A stretch of DNA of 64,000 nucleotides from Strigamia acuminata (GCA_949358305.1 OX442321.1:8953605-9017604), one strand, 5' to 3'. Positions 32,164-44,124 are shown, counted from the first letter of the stretch. Notes: generated by a model from the sequence alone, not told the origin. Numbers and translations are program-made.

Positions 32164-34236
32164 TTACTCAGCTGAAATAATGCTTCTTAATTTTCCTAAC
32201 AGCGCAATATTTAATGCATTTTCCAAACTTTCTGCCTTCCTTGTCGTCGCTTCAACTGACACATCTTTAGCGTCAGAATTGACGTCTTCGATTTCTTCCG
32301 CACTGTGAATGACATCGCCGTGCAACAGTGTGTGCAATGATTGCAAGTAAGCCGTATAATTATGTCGAAAATGTTTATTATTAATGAAGTGACGGCTCGA
32401 ATCTGAACAGTTGACTGCTCGGGCCCAATCGCATCTTAACAGCCGTTGATTGTACCGCAAACTTCTCGGGCACAGAAAAGTAGCTGATGAAAACCCATGA
32501 CCGGTCGGCAAGCATAAATGAAAAGCCTGACAATTTGTCATTACATCGGCGTAGACTCCCGGCTTGTAATGTTGCTCGTCGCAAGAAAATTCCGTGTAAA
32601 TTCGGTACACATCCGGTAAGGTAGACTCTTTCGGTGTCGTAGGAACCACATCCCTGAAGTTGGAAGGCAGCAACTCTTCCGGCGCTTCGATAGCCAAAGC
32701 CGCTCGCCCAGAGTCGATTTTCTCAGTTGCCACCTTTTTGCTTGGAGGGAAAATCACGTTCAAATGTGTAGTGTCATTTAAACTCAAAAATCGTACGGAT
32801 GCAACGAAATCCGCCAAGTCCGCCAGTACTGGATCGTTATCGTCGTCGTCTTTGTAATCGTCCTCATCAAAATAGTCGTTTTCGTCCGGGCTAATATCCG
32901 TCACATTCACCACGTTTATTGGAGTCGAAGTCGCCGTCATTATTTCTTCCGATTGTGTAGACGTTCCCGCTTCCAACGACTCGTTGCGAGAAATTACCTT
33001 CTCGTTTTCGTCCACACTCTAGATTGATCCAAACAAAAATCTTAATTATTTATTTCCAATTTTAGTTCTGAGATCTGACTTGAGTTTTCGATGTCTTTTC
33101 TCGGTGATGTCGTCTGTCGCTCACTCGCAACTGGGGTCTCCTTGGTCGCGCTGAATGCCTCCATGGTCGAAATCGAGCAGGGTTCATAGGCCATCTACCT
33201 GGAAAACGGAACCTAGAAGCCGCAGCTGCTGCAATCAGCTCTTCTTGAGGCGATAAATCGTAATCTTGGGAGAAATCATCATCGATATCACTTTCCCTGT
33301 CTTTGTGCCTGTCGTCTTGGATTCCCAAATCATCGTCATCTTCGGCAGGCTGAAAACGATTCAATATTTATATTTATCTAATATACGCGTCAAATTGAAT
33401 ATTGAATATTACCGGTAAAATCAGGTCGATGGGGTCAACACCTGTAAGCAGAAAGTCTTTATCATTATTCATTATTCATTGTCATTTTTATTATTATTTT
33501 GTTTAATTCATTGGCTGTCATCAGCAACTAGAAAATAAAAAGAATTCGCGTTTTTACTCACCGTCGTATTTGACAACATCGAATGCTGTACAAATTCTCG
33601 TTACTGTCTTCTTAAATCGTTTGGCACCTGGTTGCTTGCTTTTTCGGAAATAATCCTCTAGTGAGTCGCACAGAGGTTTCCCTAAACTCAGTGGGCTGAT
33701 GGCTGTAACCAAACAAAACAGCATCAGTATTATTAATTAACAATTAGTTTTGTGATCACACGGAAAAGAATTGAAATCAAGTGAGAAACGGGTGCACTCA
33801 CATCACATTGGTCCTTGTTTGTTTAGAATTTGTCAGTAAAATATTTTTTAACTTTACCGGAAACAAGCAAGCGGCAAAGGAGCGAGGAAAGAGGGGATCG
33901 CACTTTTGATCTTTTAAATATGATAAAATTAAACTCGGACTAGGTTTAAAATATTTTAGATTTTTATAAGCGGTAGAAATAATAAATGATAGAAAATTTT
34001 ATCGAACGAAATTTGATTGCTTGCGCAATATTTTATTCGCTGTAGCGCTACGCCGTCTAGTGAAAAATTTGATAAGTTTTCAATTTTCATTTAAAACGGC
34101 GCTGCTCCAAGTTCATAAGCATAATTTTGTTGTTGTGAAAAGTTGAAATCAGAGAGAAACTTAATTACCAAATAAAATAAACGTTTTAAATCATTCACTT
34201 ACCGAAAAAAATCAAAAGTATCAATTTCAAGTCCAT
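32164..34236 (-). CDS. CPAP1-type cuticular protein with one chitin-binding CBM14 domain
   Basis: Five exons in minus order (34203-34236, 33562-33702, 33413-33441, 33080-33349, 32164-33018) give 1,329 nt, 442 aa, with all phases consistent. The product starts MDLKLILLIFFGAISPLSLG, a likely signal peptide. An acidic/arginine-rich low-complexity middle follows (PAEDDDDLGIQDDRHKD; HSARPRRPQ). A single peritrophin-A domain sits near residue 315 (FSCDEQHYKPGVYADVMTNC..CLPTG..FLCPRSLRYN..CDWARAVNC) with its six cysteines. One CBM14 in a long secreted protein matches the CPAP1 class, extracellular proteins that bind chitin in cuticle. AATAAA on the minus strand at 32118-32123 lies about 40 nt past the stop. 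A damaged partial copy lies at 20.3-20.7 kb. Confidence 0.88.
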
Positions 34237-35010
34237 TACTTGTTTTCCAATATGCGAGTCAACTGAGAAAAAAATTGTAATGCGATATTAGACAAATCAT
34301 TTAAAGCTAAAGAAAAGTAAATAATCTCACTTCATCATCCGTAATCGGAAGGCAGTTGAAAGAATTTGTCCAACACTACAGCGATTTGACAAAATTTGTC
34401 AATGTCAGGCACAGAGCTTAGCTTAACTGATGCACTCACTAAACTGTATTTTTCTGCTCATGTGAAGCCAGCAACAAAAAGTGGGCCAAGCTAAGGAGGT
34501 CATATCACATTCCAATAGGAGAAGAGCAAACACCCTTTACACAGAGCTACAACTCCTTGGAAAAGTGATGCAACAAACAAATTCATCGAAATAAAAGTTA
34601 AACCAATTGCAAATAAATAGGTTTATCAAGCAAAATAGAAATATTGTTTTCTCTCGTATTGTGACATTCAAAAGTTAGATAAAGCATCGTTTCGAGGAAT
34701 AAGAAAAAAATAAAAATAAAAAAACAAATAAAAAACAGGGCTTTGCTCTCTTTTGCTTTTGTTGCTTAGGTCATGGGCAAACGACCTTGATAATGAGCAC
34801 ACCTTGGTCAAGAACCTCATTTATTTACTAGGTCATCTTGCCAATATGATAGATTAAGACTTATTCACTCAAAAAACTGCACCAAACAGGAAAGGATGGT
34901 TGTTAACTAAAGTAAATATAGCGCATACACAGCCGGAGGAAAAAAAGTAAAATTATTATTATTATTATAATGTTTCTCTCTTTAAATCAATTTTCAGAAG
35001 AAAGCTGAAA
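34237..35010. other. Intergenic spacer upstream of the CPAP1 gene
   Basis: No gene is recognised. The stretch presumably includes the promoter of the minus-strand CPAP1 gene near 34240-34450, but I see no clear TATA box. Confidence 0.4.
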
Positions 35011-35340
35011 ATGAGGTTGAAGACCGGTGAATTGAAGAAAAGAAAAACATATTCTTATATGCATATGGTTCTTGGTTGTGGAAGTTTGCAAAAGATTTAT
35101 TGGAAATCCTTAACTTGTAGTCTCGTACATCTTGCCAGTTGTGTTGGTCGGCCAAGTCCTGACGATGTCTTTTCTTCTGCTGATGATCATATCCTCCTGC
35201 AATGGAATCTACCAACTGGAGAGACCACTAAAGTGGCTGATCTGTCAAATGATCTTTTCCCCACCGACATTCACTGATTCTCCAGGATTCACTCAGCAGG
35301 TGCCAAGAAAGAAGCCAAGCGGAGCGGAGCGGGGCTGATA
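35011..35340 (+). pseudogene. IFT80-like N-terminal fragment with nonsense mutation
   Basis: An ATG at 35011 gives MRLKT, and after a possible intron (GTGAAT at 35027 to TTGTAG at 35120) the frame continues LVHLASCVGRPSPDDVFSSA and DDHILLQWNLPTGETTKVAD, then LSNDLFPTDIH. This follows the start of IFT80, a WD40 subunit of the intraflagellar transport B complex (LVSCVGW, SCSDDHQI.KWN, DIYPIDLHW). The conserved Trp after H is TGA here (35275-35277), the first Trp of the repeat is Arg, and the phases of the two exons do not agree. No later IFT80 exons follow; an LTR element starts 300 bp downstream. Confidence 0.55.
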
Positions 35341-35636
35341 TTTTATTGTTGACTATGGTACTACAGAGGGCAACAAAAAATAAATTCACGGCCACAACAT
35401 TGCTAATAAAGTAACAATATTGCAAAAAAAACAGTAATGAGGGTTTTTTGAAAAATAAAAAAATAGAAAAAAAAATAGAAGATTACCAGTATGCATTATT
35501 GTAATCTTTTACAACCAACACGAACAATATCAAAAGATATTTTGTGGTTATAAATATAAAAATATTTGAATCCCAAAAGTAACTTCTATATTGATTTAAA
35601 TGCAGGTTTATGGACGCCGAATGTCCAGCAGAAGTG

Positions 35637-35902
35637 TGTTGTAAATTAAACGACACGACACACGTTGTAACGGTGAAAAATGACAAGTGAGTTTTATTTC
35701 AAAAAGGGAGGGTTAAATACAGTTGTGGGGTCAAAAGAACTCTCTCCTATTGGTTGGTCAAGAAGGTCAGTGACAGTTCACGACCCTAAGTTTCTTCTTG
35801 CTTTGTCCACAACGTCCTGTTCCTAATACTTAGGGGTCAATGGCAACATTGGTGCCTGTCAATCAACAACAAACGCAACATTGGCGCCTGTAAACTCCAA
35901 CA
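35637..35902 (-). repeat. 3' LTR (element orientation)
   Basis: 266 bp, begins TGTTGGAGTTTACAGGCGCC and ends AATTTACAACA on the minus strand. Base for base equal to the other LTR by eye. Flanked outside by AAGTG. Confidence 0.95.
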
Positions 35903-35945
35903 AATTCCTCCCACAGGTCGGCAATGTTGCTCAATAAAGTTTATT

Positions 35946-35947
<2 letters not shown>

Positions 35948-35989
<42 letters not shown>
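35948..35989 (-). repeat. Internal A42 tract of the LTR element
   Basis: 42 uninterrupted T on the plus strand, meaning A in the direction of gag transcription. It lies about 370 bp after the gag stop and 45 bp before the 3' LTR and is followed by TGAATAAACTTTATTGAGC, which contains AATAAA. A poly-A run inside an LTR element is not part of the normal life cycle. Confidence 0.95.
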
Positions 35990-36361
35990 CACGATTGTGC
36001 TGTTCTCAAATCGCCTCTCTCTTCCTGGTTCGAATTGTTCGTTTTTCTCGTGTCTTAAATCGTATTTTCTTTTTGTGGCCCAATTTCTGCCCGCGGCCTG
36101 AATTAAATTTCCCGGTTACTCACGCCTTGTGTAGGTCTTGTTGCACCATCGCTTGTCTTTTCTTTGTTTCGCAATCGTCTCCTTTTCTTCTCGTCTTCGT
36201 CTTCGTCTCGAATCGCCTCGTCTTGTCTCGTCTCGTCTACGTCTCAAATCGCCTCGTCTCGTCTACGTCTCAAATCGCCTCGTCTAGTCTCGTCTACGTC
36301 TCAAATCGTCTCGTCTCAATCGTCGTCGCTCTGGATAATATCTACCGCCGAGTGTACCTTT

Positions 36362-37306
36362 CTAGTACGGCCATCCGTCGTTTTCGTTCTCCGCGTCGTT
36401 GTTTTCACTCACAAATGCGCGCAAGGTCCTTTCCTTTGGTGTGTTATATCTTTGGTTGTTTCCCTGCCTCGGTTGGGCGCAGTTCGTCGCTTTGTGCCCC
36501 GTTCCTTGGCAGTTGAAACATTTCGTCGGATTTCTGCAATCGCTGGCCATGTGACCGGTCATGTCACAATTGTAACATCTTCTTTCGTCCGACCGCTTTT
36601 CGTACCGTTTAACTGTCGATTTATACGCAGCATCCGATGGTTTCTCCTCGTCTTCTCGTTTCGTCCTTCTGTCTTCCGCTAATTTCAGTGTGTCTCGAAT
36701 GTGTTGCATTGTTAGGTTTTCTCGCTGTTCTAGCGCCAAAACGTTCTGGTCAAATTCCCTTCGCAACCCCTGCATCGCAAAGAATCGCACATCGTGATCG
36801 TCCACCGCCTTCCCAAGTTGTAAACTCTCATTTTGTAGTGCTTCAATGCGGTTTAGATATTGGTCCACGGTCTCCGTTTTCGTCATCTCGAATCTCGATA
36901 ATTTGATGTTACACATTAACTGGAGGTTTTTTGTTTTCGCCGCCATGCTGCTTTCAATTTTTGCCCATAGTTCTTTTGCATTTTCTTCCGATTGATGGCG
37001 TAATACTTGTTCCGCTGATAACGTGTTGATGATAATCTCCATCGCCTCCGAATTTTCATCGTCCCATTCGTCCCACTTCTTCTCCATTTCAGCGCAATTG
37101 GCATCTTCCGCTTTCCCACGTGGCGGCTCGTCCGCCAAAATGACCTTCTTCCACAATTTCCGGCTCTTCAAAATCGTTTTTATCCGTCGGGACCACAACA
37201 GATAGTTTTTGTCGTCTAGTAGCTCCACCTGCGCGAACACATTGTATTTTTTGGTCGTCATCTCGTCACTTCTTTTTACGTCTCGAAATTTCCGCGTGGT
37301 TGGCAA
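36362..37306 (-). CDS. Copia-family Gag polyprotein with two CCHC zinc knuckles
   Basis: 314 residues. The N-terminal half is the Gag capsid-like domain of Ty1/Copia elements (NYLLWSRRIKTILKSRKLW near residue 33; DQYLNRIEALQNESLQLG near 160; LEQRENLTMQHIRDTLKLAE near 210). Two zinc knuckles follow, CYNCDMTGHMASDC and CFNCQGTGHKATNC (CX2CX4HX4C), which bind RNA. The protein ends 37 residues later with a genuine stop and no pol in any frame. The intact frame, together with identical LTRs, implies a recent functional Gag. It probably packages its own RNA and relies on another element for reverse transcriptase and integrase. The plus-strand frames across this region are shadows. Confidence 0.93.
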   Translation of the reverse strand: MPTTRKFRDVKRSDEMTTKKYNVFAQVELLDDKNYLLWSRRIKTILKSRKLWKKVILADEPPRGKAEDANCAEMEKKWDEWDDENSEAMEIIINTLSAEQVLRHQSEENAKELWAKIESSMAAKTKNLQLMCNIKLSRFEMTKTETVDQYLNRIEALQNESLQLGKAVDDHDVRFFAMQGLRREFDQNVLALEQRENLTMQHIRDTLKLAEDRRTKREDEEKPSDAAYKSTVKRYEKRSDERRCYNCDMTGHMASDCRNPTKCFNCQGTGHKATNCAQPRQGNNQRYNTPKERTLRAFVSENNDAENENDGWPY

Positions 37307-37395
37307 ATTCTTCTAGTTACAATCGCTTTTTTTCAACAATTCATCAACGCATCAAAAATTCAAAGTCATTGTTTGCCGTTTGATCCAACCGTCCT

Positions 37396-37406
37396 CTCTG
37401 CTACCA
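37396..37406 (-). other. Primer-binding site, initiator tRNA-Met
   Basis: On the minus strand TGGTAGCAGAG is the complement of CTCTGCTACCA, the conserved 3' end (with CCA) of eukaryotic initiator tRNA-Met. It begins two bases inside the 5' LTR. Many Copia-type elements use this tRNA. Confidence 0.85.
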
Positions 37407-37408
37407 TT

Positions 37409-37674
37409 TGTTGTAAATTAAACGACACGACACACGTTGTAACGGTGAAAAATGACAAGTGAGTTTTATTTCAAAAAGGGAGGGTTAAATACAGTTGTGG
37501 GGTCAAAAGAACTCTCTCCTATTGGTTGGTCAAGAAGGTCAGTGACAGTTCACGACCCTAAGTTTCTTCTTGCTTTGTCCACAACGTCCTGTTCCTAATA
37601 CTTAGGGGTCAATGGCAACATTGGTGCCTGTCAATCAACAACAAACGCAACATTGGCGCCTGTAAACTCCAACA
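37409..37674 (-). repeat. 5' LTR (element orientation)
   Basis: 266 bp and identical by eye to 35637-35902. It provides the promoter for gag; no clear TATA box was identified. Flanked outside by AAGTG at 37675-37679. Confidence 0.95.
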
Positions 37675-40600
37675 AAGTGCACATGCATATTCTATCACTT
37701 GTGTTGGTTGGATCTCCATGAAGAGCTATTTGGTGTAGGTTCATTGAATGTTGTTCAATTAATTTATCGAATTTTAGTGGTCGCATTCACTTGATAAACC
37801 AAACACGGGTAGCATGTTAAATATATCATGTCTAACGATGGTACGCAATTAGCAGGTGCATGTGGGAACGGACACATTATATTCGCTCGTGTGATTGAAA
37901 AGTATGTCATAGCAATTTTGCCTTAAAAGACATATGATTACAAAATATTCCGCTAGAGACATGTAGACTGGGAAAGCTTCTAAGATAAACTAGGAGTTAC
38001 GATCGGTACACAATTCTCGAGTGATTGATGAAAAAATTAGAGTTCACAGATCCCATTAGACCCGTCATTAAAATTTCATTTTCCCGGTACGTGCATTTAG
38101 AAGAAGATTTAAAAAATAATAATATCAGCTAAATTAGGTATTAACAGAAATTGTTAACTTTCGAAAGAATAATTCCCAAGAGTGTTGGTAAATTCTATTT
38201 GTTTGAACTGACACGTGATGTATGTAAGCAGCTGCTTAAGACGGTAAATTTTCCATGCGGTAATACCCTAATGTGCTGTATGTCGACAAGGATTTAATCA
38301 ACAAATACTCCAGGTAATGGCTGATCCAGCAATGATTAATGAGTGCCTCAGGTGGTTCATTTTTTTTAACACCCACTTCTTTACAATTTCATAGTGAATT
38401 TGGAAAAGCCCACAAATTGTTAGTTTCATTGGAAATCTAATTAGCATACGACGAAAGGATGGCTCTTTAATTAGCGCACATGTTTTTCCTTACCCATCCC
38501 ATTCTTTATGGATATGTAACTGCCGCCAAAAATGAGATGACGCCCCCCGCCTTTGCCGATTCATAAAAGTAAATTTTTTTTTTAAAAGGTGCAACAGCTA
38601 AATTACCCTTTAAAAAAAGAAAAATGTGTGAAAAGTATAAACGTATAAATGAATCAATAGATTTGCAGAGTGTAGGAAAGAAGTGAGGCGTAATCGACAT
38701 TGATCTCTAGCGTTGAACTGGACAAGGTAAGATGTGATATCTTTTCCACTTAAATTGGCGCTAGCAAATGCCTGGCTTAAGCTGCCACCTAGTTTCGGTT
38801 TATCGAGCAATGTAAGGAAGGAGAAAATTTCTAATATCTCTAATTCGTGCTCAATAAAATCGAGTTAACACGCGAAAAGCGAGCCTCAGGTGGTGCATAT
38901 AAAAGGCTCTCGGGCAGATTAGTAGTGCATATCGCTGTATTGAAAAGCGAATTAGACCCACTCGACACACACCCTCAACTTACCTCTGATTTACACAGCC
39001 ATAAATCTGTGTGCGTACGAGTATATGTGAAATGTAATTACATTGTACGAGAGAGCCGCGACCGAAAGAGAAATGCACAAGACGCTAGGCGTACGAGGCG
39101 CTTTAATGGTTGCGACCTTTTGCCAGGGTGTGGATGTCTTTTGGCCAAGATGCTAAGCTAATTTATATGCGAGCGCCTTCACATTGGTTGACCCTTAACT
39201 TGATGCGCCTCATTCAACTACTCGAGCTTCCTCGCAGCTGATCTGGAGTTTACAAGTTTCAACTAGAATGGTTATGGAAGATGATGGTGCATTTCATTAT
39301 TTATGCATGAAGACGTGTTGTCTGACAGTCGTTTGACGCAAAAAGGTCAAAAGTTTGTTGACTGTAAAAACAACAGTTAAACCCTTTGTTTGCTTCGCAC
39401 CAAGTTGTAAAAACTCCGTAAACGAATTTACTTTTTATTGTGGCAGAGCCCTCGACTCGGCCATTCGATACAAAATGCGTGTGGACGTGGACCCACGGTA
39501 CAGGTATTAGCTTATACACAACACAAATACCTCAACTGGATAGATTTGAAAGAAAAGAAAAGAAAGAAAGGAAACTATCGAGCAATTTCTTTCAGTTTGC
39601 CAACGAGGTAAGAACATAAAAATAAAAATAAAATAACTCTGAAAAATGTCATTTTTAATGCGAATTTTCCACATAAAAGTTCCAATATTTCTCGGCTTTC
39701 ATTGCCCCTTCATTCATTTTAATATTTTTTAATTATAATATTACTTTTTTGAAAAAAAATGATTTATATGGATGAGTGAAATTTCTCATTTTCATGCACT
39801 CGCATATTTGTTTACATTTTATTTCGTCTTCGTCCCCTCCACTACACCAGACGAGTTTAATTTCATTTTAAAGTGGTTTAGCCTATCCCCGGATATAATT
39901 CATGCGAATTTATTATCCAATATTACTCATTGGGCTAGTAATTTCAACTATAAAAATGGCAAAAACATGTTGATTAAGTTTTTTTTTTTTTTGATTATTT
40001 TTTTTTCATTGTCCTCGGCTTTACGACTACTTTCTAAACACTAACACAAAAACAAATTGCAGTCTGAGCTGTTTGCGCCATACATCTACTAGTTGTAGGA
40101 ATCGATTCTTTTTTCAGTGTTGTCCGATGATTTCCCAAAGAACCGATAGCTAACTGCCCGCATGCGCCTACACAACCGCGAAAGCAGAGCAGAGGCTGAG
40201 CAGCGGTCGACCATTTTTCTTGCGAGTGAAGGGCGGCAAAATGAGGGCCATCTATTGTTAACTTGGAGTTTGTATTGCTCTCTAGCTCTTGTTATTGAGG
40301 GGAGAAAAAAAATCGCACAATTGAAGATCGATTTGAGCAAAAGGTTGCGCCAACTTTAGCTGCTTCATTATGCGCCATTGATTTCAATAACATTTTGTTT
40401 TTTCAATCATCATTTTCTAAGAAAAATAAATTAAAAAAGGAATAAAAAGTTCTTCGAGATTTTATTCATTAAGAACACTTTTCATTATTCATTTAGCACT
40501 GCACACTTTTTTTAAATAACAATTTCGTCGCCCGTCTAAAAAGAAATTAGTCAACTTCATCAACAAATCTTTGCAATCGGTTCCAGAAAAAAAAGAAAGT

Positions 40601-41483
40601 AAAAATAAAGAAAAAAAAAAGAAAAAGAAAAATAGAAAAGGAAAAGGAAAAAAAATCGTTAATTTCTTCCAGCTTCTTCAATCAAGAAACAATTTCCTTG
40701 GTCCGTTCTGCATTATTCAGATGCACTTTCCTTAACATTGAGAACTGGAAATGATTTCGGCTTCGAATGTAGTAAACGGTTTAAAGTGGAGAAAAGTCAA
40801 CCGAACCTGGCTTTTTATTGATGATTTGTTTTTCTTTTCTTTCCCCTTTTTTTCTTTCATTCCGTTCGCGCACACCCGACACCACCCGTGTGAAATATCA
40901 CAACTAATTTCGCAGTCCATTCACACCATGTCATTTTAAATTCAAGTCGCAGTTTATCATAGTTTATCAGCAACTTTTGTATTGACGTTAACTCTGTAAT
41001 CGCATTTTCTACACACTTCACTTCACTGCGTCGTAGTCGCAGCCGTTTACAAAAAAAAAGTTGAGTAAATTCAAGGCAAATCCTCGACACACCTTTACAC
41101 AAGAATTGTGTTCCAATCAAATGAAAATGGCTCTGCCAAGTCTACCCAATATGGGCACAGTGCCAATAAAAGAACAGTGAAGACTCAGAAATGTTACCTG
41201 TATGCATTTTGAATCCCAGTTACCCTGAAAAAAGCAAGAAAAAGAATAAAGAAAAATGCAGAAAGGAAAAAAAGGTGATTTTTCTTTCTTTCTCCAGTCC
41301 ACCACCACCACCAGTGATTAAATTGACATTTTTCTTTTTACCAGCAAATTACAATTTTTCTTGCATAGCACCTGCTCCTCTGGCAAAATGGCAGCTAGCA
41401 ACTTACATGGTAATCAACTAATTAAACGGTGACAGGTAACGAGGTAGTAATTTGGCCCTTTATAGACAGAAAGGCAGGAGACG

Positions 41484-41527
41484 GCCGAGCCGGAGCCGGA
41501 GCCCGAGCCGGAGCCCGAGCCCGAGCG
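41484..41527. repeat. GC-rich hexamer repeat (GAGCCG/GAGCCC)n
   Basis: Seven hexamers alternating GAGCCG and GAGCCC, followed by GAGCGA. This is unusual in such AT-rich DNA. Confidence 0.85.
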
Positions 41528-43230
41528 ATATTTATAGGCAGAAGAAGAGGAAATAAAAAGGTGTATAAGGAGAACACTTCAATCTATTGATTTGTCCATC
41601 AGGGACAGCAGGTCGTTGTCGAGGCAAAGGTGTCCTTTCAGGGCCCACTATTTCTTATATCTTCACGTTATAAAAAAGAGAAGGGACAGTAGCATAAAAC
41701 CTTTAAGTGTGGACTAGCTGTCGTCGTGCGCACCCCTCCACCCTCGCTCTTCCACTTGGAGCTCAACCATTTTCAGATTGCCTCGCGACGACTGCATTGC
41801 CCTCCTATTCCCCAGCCAGCCAATCAAATATATTTTGCTCCCTTCTTTTTGCCTTTTCCTCTCCTCTTTTCTTCGCCCATTGATTCCCAAATCCGTCCCT
41901 GAGGGAGCCACAGTCGGGAAAAGGCCTTTCGCCGCTTGAATAGCCAACTCATTGGAGCACACTCGAATTGCTCGGTCGACACCTCCTCTCCTCACGCCGT
42001 CGACAGAGTGGGCAGTGCCTTCCTTTAGTCGTCCACAGCTGCTGCTATGGCCCAAGTAGTCTTCCGAGAGCCATGACTCGCCAAACAACGGCTATATTTC
42101 AACCGGCCGAAGAGAAAGAGGAAAGAGCCAGTCTGGGCCACTGGGGGATCAGCGAAAGAGTGCGGAACGCGGCCTGGGCCCTCTCATGACTATTTGAAAA
42201 TTTGATGACCTGTTTGCCCGCCTCTCTTTTCTCCGTCTGTCTTCCTCCAACTTTTACGATTCAACCGATATAACATCCGAAAAAGAGAAGAAAAAAAAAA
42301 AGAAGAAAAAAAAAGAAAAAGAAAAAAAAAAGAAGGGAAAAATGGATTGTCTCCGTCACTCGCTCAATATAGCTCCCTTTTGGACCTCATAATTACCGAG
42401 CGATAAGAGACACACGCTTGGAGCAGACGGCGAAGGCAAGAAATACGGTTATAATCATGGCGTGCGAAAATGAGCTATTAGAAATAAATCCAATAACACT
42501 CGAAACTCATTTGCATTTTTTCTACGTTTTTTTTTATTTGAAAATGATGTATAATGTTTTTTTCATGAGATGGGTGTTGGATATCTCGGGTGTCATTTCT
42601 AGTCATAGCCTCAGGGGTGTGTACGCAAGTGGATTCTCAAACTTTACTTGAAAAAAAGAAGTTTCTCACAAGTTTAAATTTAGAAAAACTAGCAAAAGTA
42701 CGTAAAAAGAATTGGAAAGGAAGAAGAAAGAAAGAAAGAAAGAAAACACATTTTTAACTATCATTGCCCATGTCCGGAATTTTAAAACTACGTACCGGAA
42801 ATAGAGAAAACAAGTAAAATTTAAAAAAAAATGTATGTTATGAAAAAATAATTATTTCACGCATGAGCCACTTGCTTTATCCGTTATTTATTTCTGTGGT
42901 TTTTCTAACGTAGGAAAGGCAGAATAATAAAGCGGGCGAGATTTATTTTGAAAAATTTATCTCTTAAGAAAACTCAGCCTTAAAAGAGACAAATCTGTAA
43001 ATGGCGAGTTGACATGGAGCAAACATGAGATGCATCCAATATAAAAGGCCAAAATGGTGCTATCATTGGCTGCACTCGCTCGTGTCAACTGCAGAGTAGT
43101 TTGTGTTTGAGACCTGGAGCAAAATAAATGCCAGGGTCTGCCTTAGGATCAGTTGAGGCGCAGTATTGAGCAAGATACGTGTCCTGGCCAACCAACTAGA
43201 CGAGCTCGAATCAACTGGTCTCTCTTGGTT

Positions 43231-43286
43231 ATCTATCTATCTATCTATCTATCTGTCTGTCTATCTATCTATCTACCTATCTGTCT
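43231..43286. repeat. (TATC)n / (TGTC) microsatellite
   Basis: About fourteen CTAT units with a few CTGT variants. Confidence 0.9.
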
Positions 43287-44088
43287 GCTCTTTTCCATTA
43301 GGCTGGGCTGGGGTGGACTGGGACGAAATCAAAGCCAAGATGGAGATGGAATACCAGAAGGAGAAGGAGAAGGAGAAGGAACGTCCAGCAGCCAAACGAG
43401 GGGGCGGAGCCGGCTCTATCCGCTCGTGATGATGAGAAGACGGCACAAACAAAACGTGGTTAGAATATAAGTTGCTGCTTGAGTCTCGAGTCTTTGCTTT
43501 TATTTACTTATGATTTAAGACATATATATGTCAGGCTTCCAAAACACATTTGTGTTGTTGTAAAACTTGAGAAACCTGCTACTAGTACAATTGTATAAGA
43601 GCGTTGTTATTATTATTAATAGTGAGTAGAAAATACAGTAAATACGTGAAGAATTAAAATTGTAGTGTAACACGTTGCGGCTATGCGTAAAAGGGGTAGG
43701 AGTACCAGCATCATTTGCTAAAGCCTCTTTAGTGGGTGCAAAGTTTGCAGAGAATTAAAATTTTAATTTAAAGTCAACAGTGGTTAAGCCGCTGTTCACA
43801 ACGATGCTTGATTTTTTTCCTTTTATCAACGGAAAATTTGCATTAATAAAGCCCCTTTTCACTCAATCCTAGAGGCCTTCTTTGGTGAAAAAGCAGCTTA
43901 ATCTACGTACGAATTTCACTCGACACAATTGAACGATTTAATCATCCAACGGGAACCGAGCGAATCCACTATAAAATCATAGCAACTGTTCGAAGCAAAG
44001 AACAAAGATTTGCTTGCAAATGAGCCACCAAACTGTACGCCGCTATTAATAGCATAATCCATTCGATATACCTCTTTCCCGTGCAATG

Positions 44089-44124
44089 CTGAGCTGAGCT
44101 GAGCTGAGCTGAGCTGAGCTGAGC
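44089..44124. repeat. (GAGCT)7 microsatellite
   Basis: Seven uninterrupted pentamers. Confidence 0.9.

Larger units (their letters stand above)
35637..37674 (-). mobile_element. Gag-only Copia-type LTR retroelement (TR-GAG-like), very young
   Basis: The element is 2,038 bp with two 266-bp LTRs (35637-35902, 37409-37674) that I read as identical, TG...CA ends and a perfect 5-bp target duplication AAGTG (35632-35636, 37675-37679). It is oriented minus. A primer-binding site TGGTAGCAGAG, complementary to the 3' end of initiator tRNA-Met, sits 2 nt inside the 5' LTR. A purine-rich tract (GTGGGAGGAA) adjoins the 3' LTR. The interior has only a gag gene, and there is no protease, integrase or reverse transcriptase. 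Between gag and the 3' LTR lie CGTCTC/CTACGTCTCAAATCG imperfect repeats and an A42 tract. It is non-autonomous for reverse transcription but could supply its own Gag. Confidence 0.95.

Noticed and set aside
36164-36682. Plus-strand frames of 172-173 codons opposite gag
   Set aside because: They are antisense shadows of the minus-strand gag and its CGTCTC-type repeats; the zinc knuckles and Copia Gag motifs are on the minus strand.
41714-42088. 124-codon minus-strand frame
   Set aside because: Composition and content look random, with no domain and no splice context.
38898-43048. TATAAAAGG motifs at 38.9 and 43.0 kb as gene promoters
   Set aside because: No initiator with recognisable downstream exon or protein; isolated TATA matches are expected in 8 kb of AT-rich DNA.
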